Part shown: positions 12,632 through 20,842 of the stretch, piece after piece
Layout of the letters: each line of letters opens with the position of its first letter
How positions within the stretch are numbered: position 1 is the stretch's first letter
DNA from: a virus
Reading direction: 5' to 3' (one strand)
IMG/VR virus record: IMGVR_UViG_3300032246_002041
Span: 1 to 22,544 of that record
DNA: 22,544 nucleotides
Translations under genes and position numbers: made by a program
The notes under the pieces: model-generated
What the model saw: only the letters and a program-made list of their open reading frames with translations
Database searches by the model: none
Told to the model about the DNA's origin: nothing

Positions 12632-13011
12632 TCATGGCTACCGCCATCAGCGACGCCGATCTGCTCTGGCAGGCCGTTAAGATCGCCATCCCGATCTTTG
12701 GCTTCGGCATCGTGCTCTACAAGTTGGGGCGCGTGGAAACACGGAATGTCGGTCCGCAGCCATTCATCACCAAGAAGGCTGTCGAGTATGCCCTCCACGA
12801 GGACTTCCTGCGCCATACCGAGGCCAACGACATCCACCATCAGCGACTCGAGGAGCGCCTCGCCGCCCTAGAGCTACGACGCGAGGCCGACAAGGAGGCC
12901 ATCATCTCTGCCGGTGAGGAGCGCTCACGCGGCATTCACAAGCGGATCGACATGCTCGTCTCAGCCGTCGGCCAACTCACCGGCGAGGTGAAGCACCTTT
13001 CTATCAAATGA
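12628..13011 (+). CDS. DUF2730-like membrane coiled-coil protein
   Basis: A 127-residue protein with one N-terminal transmembrane helix (about 15-31, VKIAIPIFGFGIVLYKL) and a long charged coiled coil (about 55-125: HQRLEERLAALELRREADKE). Mu and its relatives have a small gene with this layout (gp25-type, DUF2730) in the same place just before gp26/gp27, so the call rests on layout and position. The role is unknown; an accessory to lysis or head assembly has been suggested for such genes but is not shown. Start could be Met1 or Met3. It overlaps both neighbours as ATGA. Confidence 0.55.
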   Translation: MIMATAISDADLLWQAVKIAIPIFGFGIVLYKLGRVETRNVGPQPFITKKAVEYALHEDFLRHTEANDIHHQRLEERLAALELRREADKEAIISAGEERSRGIHKRIDMLVSAVGQLTGEVKHLSIK

Positions 13012-13247
13012 TCACCACCGCGATCCTCCAAACCCTCTTTAACTGCTCGGGAAGTCCCTTGGCAGAATCGGTCCTGCTCACGGAAGTGCGCCTGAATCTA
13101 GGCAAGTGCGGTGAGCGCGAGTTCCAGTCGGGACTCGCCCGTCTACGACTCGACAACTGGGCCACCTCCAAGACCGATGAACTCACCGGAGACACCCTCT
13201 GGAGCATCACCAAGAAGGGCACTGCCCGCATCACGGGGGGACGATGA
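13008..13247 (+). CDS. Winged-helix-like late protein
   Basis: A 79-residue protein beginning MITTAILQTLFNCSGSPLAE. It reads as a winged helix: helix one ILQTLFNC, helix two LLTEVRLNL, recognition helix REFQSGLARLRLDNW, and a wing with LWSITKKGTARI ('W-x-I-T-x-x-G' ending typical of winged helices). It lies where Mu has gp26, right before the small terminase, and may serve DNA recognition in packaging or regulate late genes. The start overlaps the previous stop as ATGA. Confidence 0.55.
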   Translation: MITTAILQTLFNCSGSPLAESVLLTEVRLNLGKCGEREFQSGLARLRLDNWATSKTDELTGDTLWSITKKGTARITGGR

Positions 13248-13805
13248 ATGAGCGACTCACGCACCGACTCCCTGGCGGCCCGGCTCAAGCGGGCCTCTCT
13301 CTTCGACGAGTACTTCTTATGGGTCTTCTCGGAGCGTCCCTCCTTTGCAGCGCGCATGGAGTGGCTGGAGAAGCACAGCTGCAGCACCTCTGTCGGGGCA
13401 GTGCACCGGTTGCACAGGTCGCCCGAGGCGGCGGTCTGGAGAGCTGCGGAGGCCGCCAAGGCGCGCAAGGCCATGGACTCCAACCTGCCCAAGGATCTGG
13501 AGGAGACCTTCCGCAAGTCGCTGCTCAATGCCCGGTTCAACGAAGTGATGGGCGAGCTCTCCCACAAGGAGATGATGGATCACTATCAGCTGGAGCTCGA
13601 CAGCGCGCATCTCAAGCTCAAGGAGCGACAGGTCGCCCTCAAGGAGAAGATCGATCCGGCCAAGCTCGCGCAGGCCGATCGCAGGATCGCGCTTCTGGAG
13701 AATGCCGCCGTGCAGGCCAAGGAGAAGCTGGCTGGGATTGTCTCCAAGGGTGGTCTCTCGCCAGAGACCTTGCAGCAGATCGAGGAAGCAGCAGGACTCC
13801 TATGA
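13248..13805 (+). CDS. Mu gp27-like protein (DUF3486), probable small terminase
   Basis: A 185-residue helical protein from MSDSRTDSLAARLKRA. The N-terminal region has the small-terminase-like pattern: a helix-turn-helix (FAARMEWLEKHSCSTSVGAV, HRLH), then long helices (HKEMMDHYQLELDSAHLKLK). DUF3486 proteins are the Mu gp27 type and pair with gp28; they are regarded as the packaging-recognition subunit. The ATG follows the upstream TGA directly, and the stop overlaps the large terminase as ATGA, keeping the Mu gene order. Confidence 0.82.
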   Translation: MSDSRTDSLAARLKRASLFDEYFLWVFSERPSFAARMEWLEKHSCSTSVGAVHRLHRSPEAAVWRAAEAAKARKAMDSNLPKDLEETFRKSLLNARFNEVMGELSHKEMMDHYQLELDSAHLKLKERQVALKEKIDPAKLAQADRRIALLENAAVQAKEKLAGIVSKGGLSPETLQQIEEAAGLL

Positions 13806-15205
13806 TCAAGAGGACGCGCCCCAGCTACGTTCCGAAAGATTTCTCGGGGGCCTGCAAGGTCTTCCCCGAGCGCGACACCCTGCTGCTCCCCTACCAGGCG
13901 AAGTGGGTGCGCGACTCCTCACGCCTCTGCATGGCCGAGAAGAGCCGCCAGATCGGCTGGACCTGGGCGAGTGGCTACAAGCTGGTCTCCAAGAAATCAC
14001 TCTCCGCTGCCCGGCTCGACGCCTGGATCTCTTCACGCGACGACATTCAGGCCCGCCTCTTCCTGGAGGACTGCAAGAGCTTTGCAGGATTGCTGAACCT
14101 CGGAGCGCAGGATCTGGGGGAGAAGGTGATCGATGATTCGGGTCACTCGGCTTACGTCCTCGCCTTTGCCAACGGGCTCCGTGCGCACAGCATGTCGAGC
14201 AATCCCGATGCCCAGGCCGGTAAGAGGGGAGACCGCGTGCTGGATGAATTTGCGCTCCACCCTGATCCCCGCAAGCTCTACTCCATCGCCTACCCCGGCA
14301 TCACCTGGGGTGGGTCGCTCGATCTCTTCTCCACCCATCGCGGCACCGCCAACTACTTCAACCAGCTCATCCAGGAGGTACGCCACAAGGGGAACCCCAA
14401 GGGGATCTCCCTGCACCGGGTCACCCTCCAGGATGCTCTTGACCAGGCATTCCTCTACAAGCTCCAGGGGAAACTCCCTGCCGATGACGAGCGCATGGCC
14501 ATGGATGAGGCCGAGTACTTCGACTTCATCAAGAACGGCTGCGCCGATGCCGAGAGCTTTGCCCAGGAGTACATGTGCCTCCCCTCCGACGATGCCTCGG
14601 CCTTCTTATCCTATGAACTGATCGACGGCTGCAAGTATCGCGCCGGTGAGAAGTGGGAGATGACTCTCTCGGAGCTCGCCGCCTGCAAGGATGAACTCTA
14701 CCTCGGGGGCGATATCGCCCGCGTGAAGGATCTGACCGTCTTCTGGGTCATCCGAAAGGTCGGCAGCTTCCGCCCCACCATCCACCGCATCGCCCTGCGC
14801 AACGTGGCCTTCGAGGAGCAGGAGCGCCGCCTCTACGAGCTGCTCTCGCTGCCCACCCTCCGCCGGGCCTGCCTGGATAACTCGGGCCTAGGCCGTCAGC
14901 TCGTCGAGCGTGCCCAGAAGCGCTTCGGCACCTTCAAGGTGGAGGCCGTGACCTTCACCGCAGCCGTCAAGGAGGAGCTGGCCTATCCGCTCCGGGCAGC
15001 CTTCGAGGATCGCACGGTCCGCATCCCCGATGACCAGAACGTGATCGCCTCCCACCGGGCCATCCGCAAGGAGACCACCAAGAGCGGGAATGTCCGCTTC
15101 GTGGCCGAGCACACCGAGGCGGGCCACGCGGATGATTTCTGGGCTCATGCCCTCGCGCTGCACGCTGGCAAAGCCAACACCACCTTCCGGGCTGACCTCA
15201 TCTAG
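13802..15205 (+). CDS. Large terminase, Mu gp28-like
   Basis: A 467-residue packaging ATPase-nuclease. The N-terminal motor has a Walker A-like EKSRQIGWTW (46-55; the K-S-R-Q-x-G form typical of Mu gp28) and Walker B RVLDEF (145-150). The C-terminal RNase H-type nuclease has Asp304 in GGDIARVKDLTV, Asp359 in LDNSG and Asp444/Asp445 in HADDFWAHAL. The enzyme cuts concatemeric or integrated DNA and pumps it into the prohead through the portal encoded next. A frame open for another 186 codons upstream is the shadow of the small terminase; the ATG at 13802 with ATGA overlap is chosen. Confidence 0.92.
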   Translation: MIKRTRPSYVPKDFSGACKVFPERDTLLLPYQAKWVRDSSRLCMAEKSRQIGWTWASGYKLVSKKSLSAARLDAWISSRDDIQARLFLEDCKSFAGLLNLGAQDLGEKVIDDSGHSAYVLAFANGLRAHSMSSNPDAQAGKRGDRVLDEFALHPDPRKLYSIAYPGITWGGSLDLFSTHRGTANYFNQLIQEVRHKGNPKGISLHRVTLQDALDQAFLYKLQGKLPADDERMAMDEAEYFDFIKNGCADAESFAQEYMCLPSDDASAFLSYELIDGCKYRAGEKWEMTLSELAACKDELYLGGDIARVKDLTVFWVIRKVGSFRPTIHRIALRNVAFEEQERRLYELLSLPTLRRACLDNSGLGRQLVERAQKRFGTFKVEAVTFTAAVKEELAYPLRAAFEDRTVRIPDDQNVIASHRAIRKETTKSGNVRFVAEHTEAGHADDFWAHALALHAGKANTTFRADLI

Positions 15206-15210
15206 TCTCT

Positions 15211-17382
15211 ATGAACCTCTTCGCTCGATCCATCTCCCTTGGCCGTGATGCCATTGCCGCCGTGCGCCGGTCCTTCATGACCGACTTCACACGGGGTCTC
15301 GACCTCGAAGGCGGCATGGCCACCGGCCTGCGCAATCCCTACCGCCACTCGGTCTGGGTGCAGGCAGCCATCGGGCTAGTCTGCCAGCCGATCAAGTCGG
15401 TCTCCCTTAAGTTCTACCTCGGGGAGACCGAGTACGAGGAGGAAAAGCTCGCTGCCTGGTGGAGGAAACCAGCCGAGCGCATGAGCTACGACGAGTTCCT
15501 GGATGCCACAGCCGGATGGCTCAAGCTGCGGGGCGAGTTCTTCTGGGTGCTCGATGACACGTGGCTTGGGAAATCCTCCCGCCGCAGTCCCTTCCTGGTC
15601 GCCTCTCCCGATAAGATGCGTCATGTGGTGGTGGGTGGGGAGCTCCTAGGCTGGGTCCTCACGACCTCCTCCGGAGCCCAGGTGCCACTCCTCCCTGAGC
15701 AGGTCATCCATGAAAAGCGCTGGGATCCCGATAATGAATGGCGGGGGCTCGGTGAGATCGAGGCCGCACGCCTGGCAGCGGAGACCGACTTCGTCGCCGG
15801 ACGCTATGCCCGCGATACCTGGGCAAACCAAGGCGAGGGTGGCGAGTACATCTCCGCCAAGAATGGCTCCCTCACCGACGAGCAGCGGGATCAGGTGACT
15901 ACCGCCCTCCGGGCCAAGCGGGCTGCCAAGCTGCGGGGAGACTTCCGCCCTCTCTTCTTCAGTAGCGACATCGAGGTGAAGAGCCCGACCATCACCCCTC
16001 CCGATCTGGCTTTCGCCCAGAACCGACTTCAGTCCAGGCATGAAGTCTTCATCGCCTTTGGTGTCCCAGCCTCTATGGCGGACGTGCAGGCCAGCTATTC
16101 CATCGGGAGCGCCTCCGACTACTTCCGCCTGATCCACGGCACGTGCATCCCGGTCGCCGCCAAGATCACAGCCGCTATCAACCGTCTGCTTGCCATCCAG
16201 ACCGGCAAGGCGATCGAGGCCTACTTCGACTTCGACGATCACCCGGTGATGCAGCAGGTCCGGAGTGAGCGGATCGAGGCAGCCCTGAAGCTCTGGGGCA
16301 TGGGGATGCCGATGAAGGAGATCAACGGCTATCTCGACATGGGACTCAATGCCTATGCCGGATGGGAGACCGGCTATCTCCCCTTCTCGGTGCAGCCGAC
16401 CGGTACACCGATTGCAGACCCCAAGCCTGAGCCCGGCATGGATCCTGCAGAGCCACTGGATGATGCGGTCTCTCTCATGATCCGCAGTCTCAAGGCCCCC
16501 CTACCAGCACCTTCCCTCAAGGCACTTCCAGCTCCCCAGGAGATCGAATGCGGATGTGGCGGCAGCCATGCCTCCCTGAGCGAGGCAGCCCTCAAGGATG
16601 GCTCCTCCCTCTGGGCTTCCCACTGGCGGGCACGTCAGGGGACCATCAAGCTCTACCAGTCCAAGTTCAACCGGGTGCTCATGGAGGCCCGTGCCGAAGT
16701 CCTTTCCCGGATCAACCGCACTGCCAAGGCCGCTCCCTCCGAGGGACAGTTGGCCCATAGTAAAGTAGAGAAGGCTGTCTCCGCCGACTTCAACTTCGAC
16801 CTGGAAGAGTGGCAGGACGGTCTGATCGTCGAGATGAACAAGGCGGGCCGTGATGCCCTCCAGACGGCAGGCCAGCAGTGCTTCACAGAACTCGGGAAGG
16901 ATGATGCCTGGAGCATGCCCCCAGCCAAGGCGATCAACTACCTCAAGAGCCGGGAGAACTTCTTCTCAGACCTGGCCGACTCCATCCACACGCAGATCAT
17001 GGGATCGCTGGAGGAGGGCCTCCGCAGCGGCGACACCATGGAGGAGCTGGCTGGACGCATCCGCACCGAGTTCACCGGGATCTCTGCCCAGCGTGCCATG
17101 CGCATCGCTTCGACCGAGACAGGTGCCGCCTACGGGGCTGCCCGTCAGGAGGCTCTCTCCCAGTCCGGCATCGCCTTCAAGAAATGGCTCACCAGTGGTA
17201 ATGCCTCCGTACGACCCACCCACCACATGGCCAGCGGCCAGATCGTCAAGGTCAGTGACCCCTTCGTGGTCGGAGGAGCCAAGCTCATGCACCCCAGCGA
17301 CGGAAGCCTCGGAGCACCCCCGCAGGAAGTCATCAACTGCCACTGCGTCTCCGTGGCTACCCAGGAGGCTCCCAAGTCATGA
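15211..17382 (+). CDS. Portal fused to MuF-type minor head protein
   Basis: One 723-residue frame joins two proteins that are usually separate. Residues about 1-400 look like an HK97-type portal: NPYRHSVWVQAAIGLVC near the start, WVLTTSSGAQVPLLPEQVIH, and a crown segment SIGSASDYFRLIHG. It forms the dodecameric DNA channel. A Pro-rich linker (about 400-455) contains CGCGG. Residues about 465-723 look like Mu gpF/SPP1 gp7-type: ASTETGAAYGAARQEAL, VRPTHHMASGQIVKV and the end motif PPQEVINCHC. In Mu these are gp29 and gp30. The start is 6 bases after the terminase stop. No stop or Shine-Dalgarno sequence is visible at the junction, so it seems a true fusion rather than two adjacent genes. Confidence 0.85.
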   Translation: MNLFARSISLGRDAIAAVRRSFMTDFTRGLDLEGGMATGLRNPYRHSVWVQAAIGLVCQPIKSVSLKFYLGETEYEEEKLAAWWRKPAERMSYDEFLDATAGWLKLRGEFFWVLDDTWLGKSSRRSPFLVASPDKMRHVVVGGELLGWVLTTSSGAQVPLLPEQVIHEKRWDPDNEWRGLGEIEAARLAAETDFVAGRYARDTWANQGEGGEYISAKNGSLTDEQRDQVTTALRAKRAAKLRGDFRPLFFSSDIEVKSPTITPPDLAFAQNRLQSRHEVFIAFGVPASMADVQASYSIGSASDYFRLIHGTCIPVAAKITAAINRLLAIQTGKAIEAYFDFDDHPVMQQVRSERIEAALKLWGMGMPMKEINGYLDMGLNAYAGWETGYLPFSVQPTGTPIADPKPEPGMDPAEPLDDAVSLMIRSLKAPLPAPSLKALPAPQEIECGCGGSHASLSEAALKDGSSLWASHWRARQGTIKLYQSKFNRVLMEARAEVLSRINRTAKAAPSEGQLAHSKVEKAVSADFNFDLEEWQDGLIVEMNKAGRDALQTAGQQCFTELGKDDAWSMPPAKAINYLKSRENFFSDLADSIHTQIMGSLEEGLRSGDTMEELAGRIRTEFTGISAQRAMRIASTETGAAYGAARQEALSQSGIAFKKWLTSGNASVRPTHHMASGQIVKVSDPFVVGGAKLMHPSDGSLGAPPQEVINCHCVSVATQEAPKS

Positions 17383-17564
17383 AAACCATGATGCAGCCGC
17401 GCGCCAAAAATAAGCGGATTTCTTACGCCTTCGCCCCATTGACCCGTCTCAGCGAGGAAAGAGGCCTTAGCGGGGCGCTGCAGCGTCTGCAACGCGGGTC
17501 TCATCCCATCCTCACGACCCGATCCCATTCCTAACCCTTCCGATCACGAAAAAAACTCCATCCC
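17383..17564 (+). other. Spacer with hairpin, related to the one after the capsid gene
   Basis: This stretch carries CAGCGAGGAA (17450-17459) after GACCCG (17441-17446), and a stem CGGGTC (17495-17500) with GACCCG (17516-17521) around 15 bases. The same words recur in the spacer at 19629-19745. An ATGA-linked 51-codon frame (17379-17534, MKTMMQPRAKNKRISYAF) crosses it. It is Arg-rich with no recognisable family, so I treat the stretch as probably non-coding. It ends in a leader ACGAAAAAAACTCCATCCC before the protease gene. Confidence 0.45.
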
Positions 17565-18269
17565 ATGAAACAACTCCGCCGCACCATTCATCCCGAGATC
17601 AAGGTCCTCGATGCCACCACCGGACTGGTCGAGTACATCGCTAGCGACGAAACCCTCGACCACTACCGGGAGATCATCCGTGCCGATGGCTGGAGGTTCA
17701 ACTTCTTCAAGAAAAACTCTCCCTTCGTTGACAGCCACGACACCTCCACCATCGAGAAGCTCCTTGGCAGCGTCGTCGACTTCCGCGTCGAGGGCCGCCA
17801 GCTCATCGAGACCTGCAAGTGGGAGCCCGATGCCTCCCCCCTGGCAAAGATCGGCTGGGCGATGACCCAAGCGGGTCACCTCAAAGCGGTCTCGGTCGGC
17901 TTCATCCCCACCAAGGAAGTCAACCGCTGGGAGAATGGCGGCAGCGACCTGGCACGTGAGGCCACCATCCTAGGACTCGATGCCGGGACGGCCGCACGCG
18001 TCTCCTGCATCTACCTGGAGCAGGAGCAGATCGAGCTCTCGGCCTGCATCATCGGGGCCAATCCCTCCGCCCTGGCACGCTCCTTCAAGGATGGCGTCCT
18101 GAGCGACGCCGACATCGATCTCCTCTCGGAGAAGGCGATGAAGATTTCCGCAGACACAGAAGCAACCGCCCGGATGGCAGAGGAAGACGCTGCCGCCATC
18201 CGGAAACAGGAACAGCGTCAGCAAGCCGAGTGGCTACGGAAATTCGAGACCGCAGTCGGTCAACTCTAA
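17565..18269 (+). CDS. Prohead protease, S78 (HK97 gp4) family
   Basis: A 234-residue serine protease that frees the capsid from its N-terminal scaffold domain and lets the shell mature. Features are His58 in FVDSHDTST, Ser110 in HLKAVSVGFIP, and the ELSACIIGANPSAL block (157-170). The C-terminal part (about 190-234) is a charged helix that is typically removed by self-cleavage. It is followed by the capsid gene, the normal arrangement. Mu itself has a different protease-scaffold (gpI), so the head module is HK97-like. The start has no Shine-Dalgarno sequence. Confidence 0.9.
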   Translation: MKQLRRTIHPEIKVLDATTGLVEYIASDETLDHYREIIRADGWRFNFFKKNSPFVDSHDTSTIEKLLGSVVDFRVEGRQLIETCKWEPDASPLAKIGWAMTQAGHLKAVSVGFIPTKEVNRWENGGSDLAREATILGLDAGTAARVSCIYLEQEQIELSACIIGANPSALARSFKDGVLSDADIDLLSEKAMKISADTEATARMAEEDAAAIRKQEQRQQAEWLRKFETAVGQL

Positions 18270-18323
18270 ACCCAAACGTCAGTAATCCAAAACGACAGTC
18301 CAAACCCAACAACCCACACGAAC
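18270..18323 (+). promoter_or_regulatory. Long A/C-rich leader of the capsid gene
   Basis: The 54 bases between the protease stop and the capsid ATG contain very few G and no Shine-Dalgarno sequence. It carries CAACAACCCACACGAAC just before ATG and CGTCAG at 18279-18284; the gam leader region on the other strand contains CCGTCAGTCCAAG and CCGAACGAACAACC. It is the longest such leader in the window and precedes the most strongly expressed late gene. Translation initiation without Shine-Dalgarno pairing is inferred. Confidence 0.5.
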
Positions 18324-19628
18324 ATGCACAAATTCAGAAAACTCCTGGGCACCATGCCCGTCACCCTCATTCAGCTCAAAGCCGACGACCACGGAGGTGG
18401 CGCAGCTGGTAGCGGCAACTCCGACTTCCAAGCCAAGGTCCTCGCAGGTGTCGAGAAGCTCCAGACCGACGGCAAGGCCCTCGCCGATAAGGTCGAGGCT
18501 CTCGAAAAGAGCGGTGGAGACATCAGCTCCCTCAAGGCTGAGTTCGATAAGCTCGCCGAGGAAACCCGTCGTCTCCGCAAATCCCAGCTCGCCAGCTCCA
18601 GCAAGGCTGCTACCCGCAACGGTGAAGTGAGCGAGGAGTGCGCCCGTCACCTTGGTGGTCTCGCCATTGTCGCCGGACTCAAGGGTGGCCAGATCACTGG
18701 CGACCGCTACGAAGGCATCGTCAAGGATGTCCTCGGCATGGAGGCCAAGGCCGCGCTCACCACGAGCGACATCCCGCTGCCCACCGGCTACGGATCTCAG
18801 GTGGTGGAGTTGGTCAGCGCCTTCGGTGCAGCCCGCCGCTTCGGCACCGTCATGCCCCTGGGCAATGGCACCGTCAAGCTGCCTAAGCTCACGACCGATC
18901 CCACCTTCGGCCTTATCGCCCAGAGTGGACAGGTCACGGAGCGCAGCCCTGCGATCGGCTGGGTCACCTTCAACCCCGAGAAGTTCGGCGGACTGGTCCG
19001 TCTCCCTTCCGAGATCGACGAGGACTCCATCGTCGCGATCGGACAGTTCGTGGCACGCTATGCCGCCCGTCAACTCGCCCGCGTCGAGGATCACAACTTC
19101 TTCATCGGCACCGGTGCCGGTAGCGGAGTCAATGGCAGCGTGAAGGGCATCGCCCTCTCCGTCATCGACAACGCGAAGGTTGTTGTCCAGGCCTCCACGA
19201 AGACCAAGACCAGCGATCTGACGCTTGCCAATGCCCGCGCCATCCGCTCGGTGGTCGATGCTCCCGCCATCCTTGGCGGAGCCTACTACGCCCACCCCAG
19301 CATGGAGCAGGCCTTCAGCGGACTGAACACCTCGGGAGACAAGCCCTACGTCGCCAACGGCGCACGTGGAGCGACGCTCGACGGGTTCCCGATCAACTGG
19401 GTCGACATCCTGCCCGCCTACAGCACCACGGCTCAGGCTAGCAAGACCTACCTCCTCTTCGGAGACCTCTCCTACCAGTACCTCGCCACCCGTGGCGGCG
19501 TCCGGTTCGACACCTCCAAGGAAGCAGGCTTCACGACTGATGAGATCCTCATCCGCGCCCTGGAGCGCTTCACCATCGGCCTCATGGCGGACGGTGCCGT
19601 CTCCGGTCTCCAGACCGCAGCCGCCTAA
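18324..19628 (+). CDS. Major capsid protein, HK97 fold
   Basis: A 434-residue precursor. Residues about 25-110 are a helical scaffold (delta) domain with KVLAGVEKLQTDGKALADK and RRLRKSQLASSS. The mature shell domain then has the HK97 order: N-arm, E-loop region near GAARRFGTVMPLGNGTVKLP, spine helix ARYAARQLARVEDHNFFIG, then the A-domain with GVRFDTSKEAGF and EILIRALERF. The scaffold ends in an S/K-rich segment (SQLASSSKAATRNGEVSEE) that would suit cleavage by the S78 protease, but the exact site is not visible. The next spacer carries strong hairpins. Start at 18324 is chosen because it is the only ATG after the leader and in frame. Confidence 0.92.
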   Translation: MHKFRKLLGTMPVTLIQLKADDHGGGAAGSGNSDFQAKVLAGVEKLQTDGKALADKVEALEKSGGDISSLKAEFDKLAEETRRLRKSQLASSSKAATRNGEVSEECARHLGGLAIVAGLKGGQITGDRYEGIVKDVLGMEAKAALTTSDIPLPTGYGSQVVELVSAFGAARRFGTVMPLGNGTVKLPKLTTDPTFGLIAQSGQVTERSPAIGWVTFNPEKFGGLVRLPSEIDEDSIVAIGQFVARYAARQLARVEDHNFFIGTGAGSGVNGSVKGIALSVIDNAKVVVQASTKTKTSDLTLANARAIRSVVDAPAILGGAYYAHPSMEQAFSGLNTSGDKPYVANGARGATLDGFPINWVDILPAYSTTAQASKTYLLFGDLSYQYLATRGGVRFDTSKEAGFTTDEILIRALERFTIGLMADGAVSGLQTAAA

Positions 19629-19745
19629 GCGCCAGAGGATCTGACGATCCTGCGATTCTTCGCACTCTGCATCGGGTCTCACGACCCGGTGCAGCAGCGA
19701 GGAAGCAAAAAGAAAAACCTGAAACCTTAAAAACCTGAAACCTGA
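19629..19745 (+). other. Spacer with tandem hairpins after the capsid gene
   Basis: GGATC (19637-19641) pairs with GATCC (19646-19650). Then a strong 12-bp stem, CTGCATCGGGTC (19667-19678) with GACCCGGTGCAG (19683-19694), closes a TCAC loop with one G-T pair. CAGCGAGGAA follows (19695-19704), as it does after GACCCG in the spacer at 17441-17459. The stem is followed by A-rich sequence, not T, so it is not a canonical intrinsic terminator; it could protect or process the capsid mRNA. A doubled AAACCTGAAACC motif precedes the next ATG. Confidence 0.6.
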
Positions 19746-20363
19746 ATGAACGCCGGATTCTCCAGCCTGAGCCAACTCAAGCGCGAACTCCTCTTGCCCG
19801 CCGACGCGGCCAAGACGGAGAACGACGCCTCCATCCTTGCGCTCGGACTCGGAGTGGCCTCCCTCTTCGAGAGCCTCTGCGATCGGAAGTTCCGCAGGAT
19901 GAACATGGTCGACACTTTCAGTGCCGATCGCTGCTACTGGATCACGCGCGCCTACCCGATCGAGCAGGTGCTCTCCGTCGAGGTCCGCAGGGACTACGCC
20001 TCGGGATTCCAAGTGGTGTCCGGCCAGCCCAGCAATGTGGTCGAGCTGAGCGGCAAGGTCGACTTCCTGGGATTCCTCGGAGCCTATGGGGAGACCGGCC
20101 GCGTCACCTACACGGCAGGCTACTGGTGGGATGAGAGCGAGAACGGGAGCGAGACCCTTCCCGAAGGGGCTACGCCTCTCCCCGAGGATCTGCGCGCGGC
20201 ATGGGTCCTGCAGTGCCGCTGGTTCTGGGATCGCCGCTCCATCACCGAGCGGGCCAAGGCGGGATTCGCCAAGGATACCAATGATGGCTTCGCCACCCCG
20301 AGCGATGACCTGCTTGCGCCGGTGCGCGGCATCGTCGCCACCTATCGGAGGATCGCCCCATGA
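19746..20363 (+). CDS. Head-tail connector (gp6-like adaptor)
   Basis: A 205-residue protein from MNAGFSSLSQLKRELLLP. The pattern of N-terminal helices (ILALGLGVASLFESLCDRKF), a beta-rich middle with RVTYTAGYW, and C-terminal helix (LRAAWVLQCRWFWDRR) is that of phage adaptor proteins (HK97 gp6/SPP1 gp15 type), which bind under the portal. 'Y-T-A-G-Y' plus 'P-E-D-L-R-A-A' is characteristic of this group. It is placed right after the capsid gene. Stop overlaps the next start as ATGA. Confidence 0.8.
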   Translation: MNAGFSSLSQLKRELLLPADAAKTENDASILALGLGVASLFESLCDRKFRRMNMVDTFSADRCYWITRAYPIEQVLSVEVRRDYASGFQVVSGQPSNVVELSGKVDFLGFLGAYGETGRVTYTAGYWWDESENGSETLPEGATPLPEDLRAAWVLQCRWFWDRRSITERAKAGFAKDTNDGFATPSDDLLAPVRGIVATYRRIAP

Positions 20364-20842
20364 TCACGCTCTCCCTCTCCAGCGAAGCTCAGGAGCTGAT
20401 CCGCTCCTTCTCCACGATGCCGCAGCGCATCAGCGTCGCCATGGCGGCTGCCCTGGACCATGAGAACCAGAATACCATCGGCTATATTACTGAGAACAAG
20501 CTGCATCAGCGTGGCCCCACCACTCTTGGTGTGCGCAGTAGGCGTCTTAGAGAGTCAATACTATCTACGACTCCAAGGATCTCAGGCACCTCCATCTCCT
20601 CCTCGATCGGTACCAACGTCAAGTATGCCGCCGTACACGAGTTCGGCACTGGTCCCTTCACCATCCGCCCCAAGAACAAGAAGGCCCTCCGATTCAGCGT
20701 CGGAGGTGCCTTCCACTTCGCCAAGCAGGTGCGCCATCCCGGCTTCCCGGCCCGTCACATGATCCGCAGCGGCATTGAGGAGCGCATGGAGAACTACAAC
20801 AAGGCGCTCAGCGAGGCCGTCACCACTGCTCTCCAGTCATGA
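20360..20842 (+). CDS. HK97 gp10-like / tail-completion protein
   Basis: A 160-residue protein from MITLSLSSEAQELIRSF. The diagnostic block is VKYAAVHEFGTG (residues about 89-100), followed by PKNKKALRF, then FAKQVRHPGFPARHMI. This pattern is shared by HK97 gp10-type and Mu virion-morphogenesis (gpG-like) proteins that complete the neck or tail. The order connector, gp10-like, tail completion is the usual one. It overlaps both neighbours by ATGA. Confidence 0.82.
   Translation: MITLSLSSEAQELIRSFSTMPQRISVAMAAALDHENQNTIGYITENKLHQRGPTTLGVRSRRLRESILSTTPRISGTSISSSIGTNVKYAAVHEFGTGPFTIRPKNKKALRFSVGGAFHFAKQVRHPGFPARHMIRSGIEERMENYNKALSEAVTTALQS

Noticed and set aside
13244-13801. N-terminal extension of the large terminase
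   Set aside because: The frame is open from 13244, but it is Gln/Gly/Arg-rich shadow of the gp27-like gene. The terminase domain starts at the ATG at 13802 with an ATGA overlap.
17379-17534. 51-codon gene overlapping the portal stop
   Set aside because: The ATGA junction is attractive, but the frame crosses repeated hairpin sequence that recurs after the capsid gene and gives an Arg-rich peptide without family features.
18279-20012. 577-codon minus-strand open frame
   Set aside because: It is antisense to the protease end, capsid and connector genes, has Gly/Glu/Asp-rich composition without a domain, and results from GC-rich codon use on the other strand.
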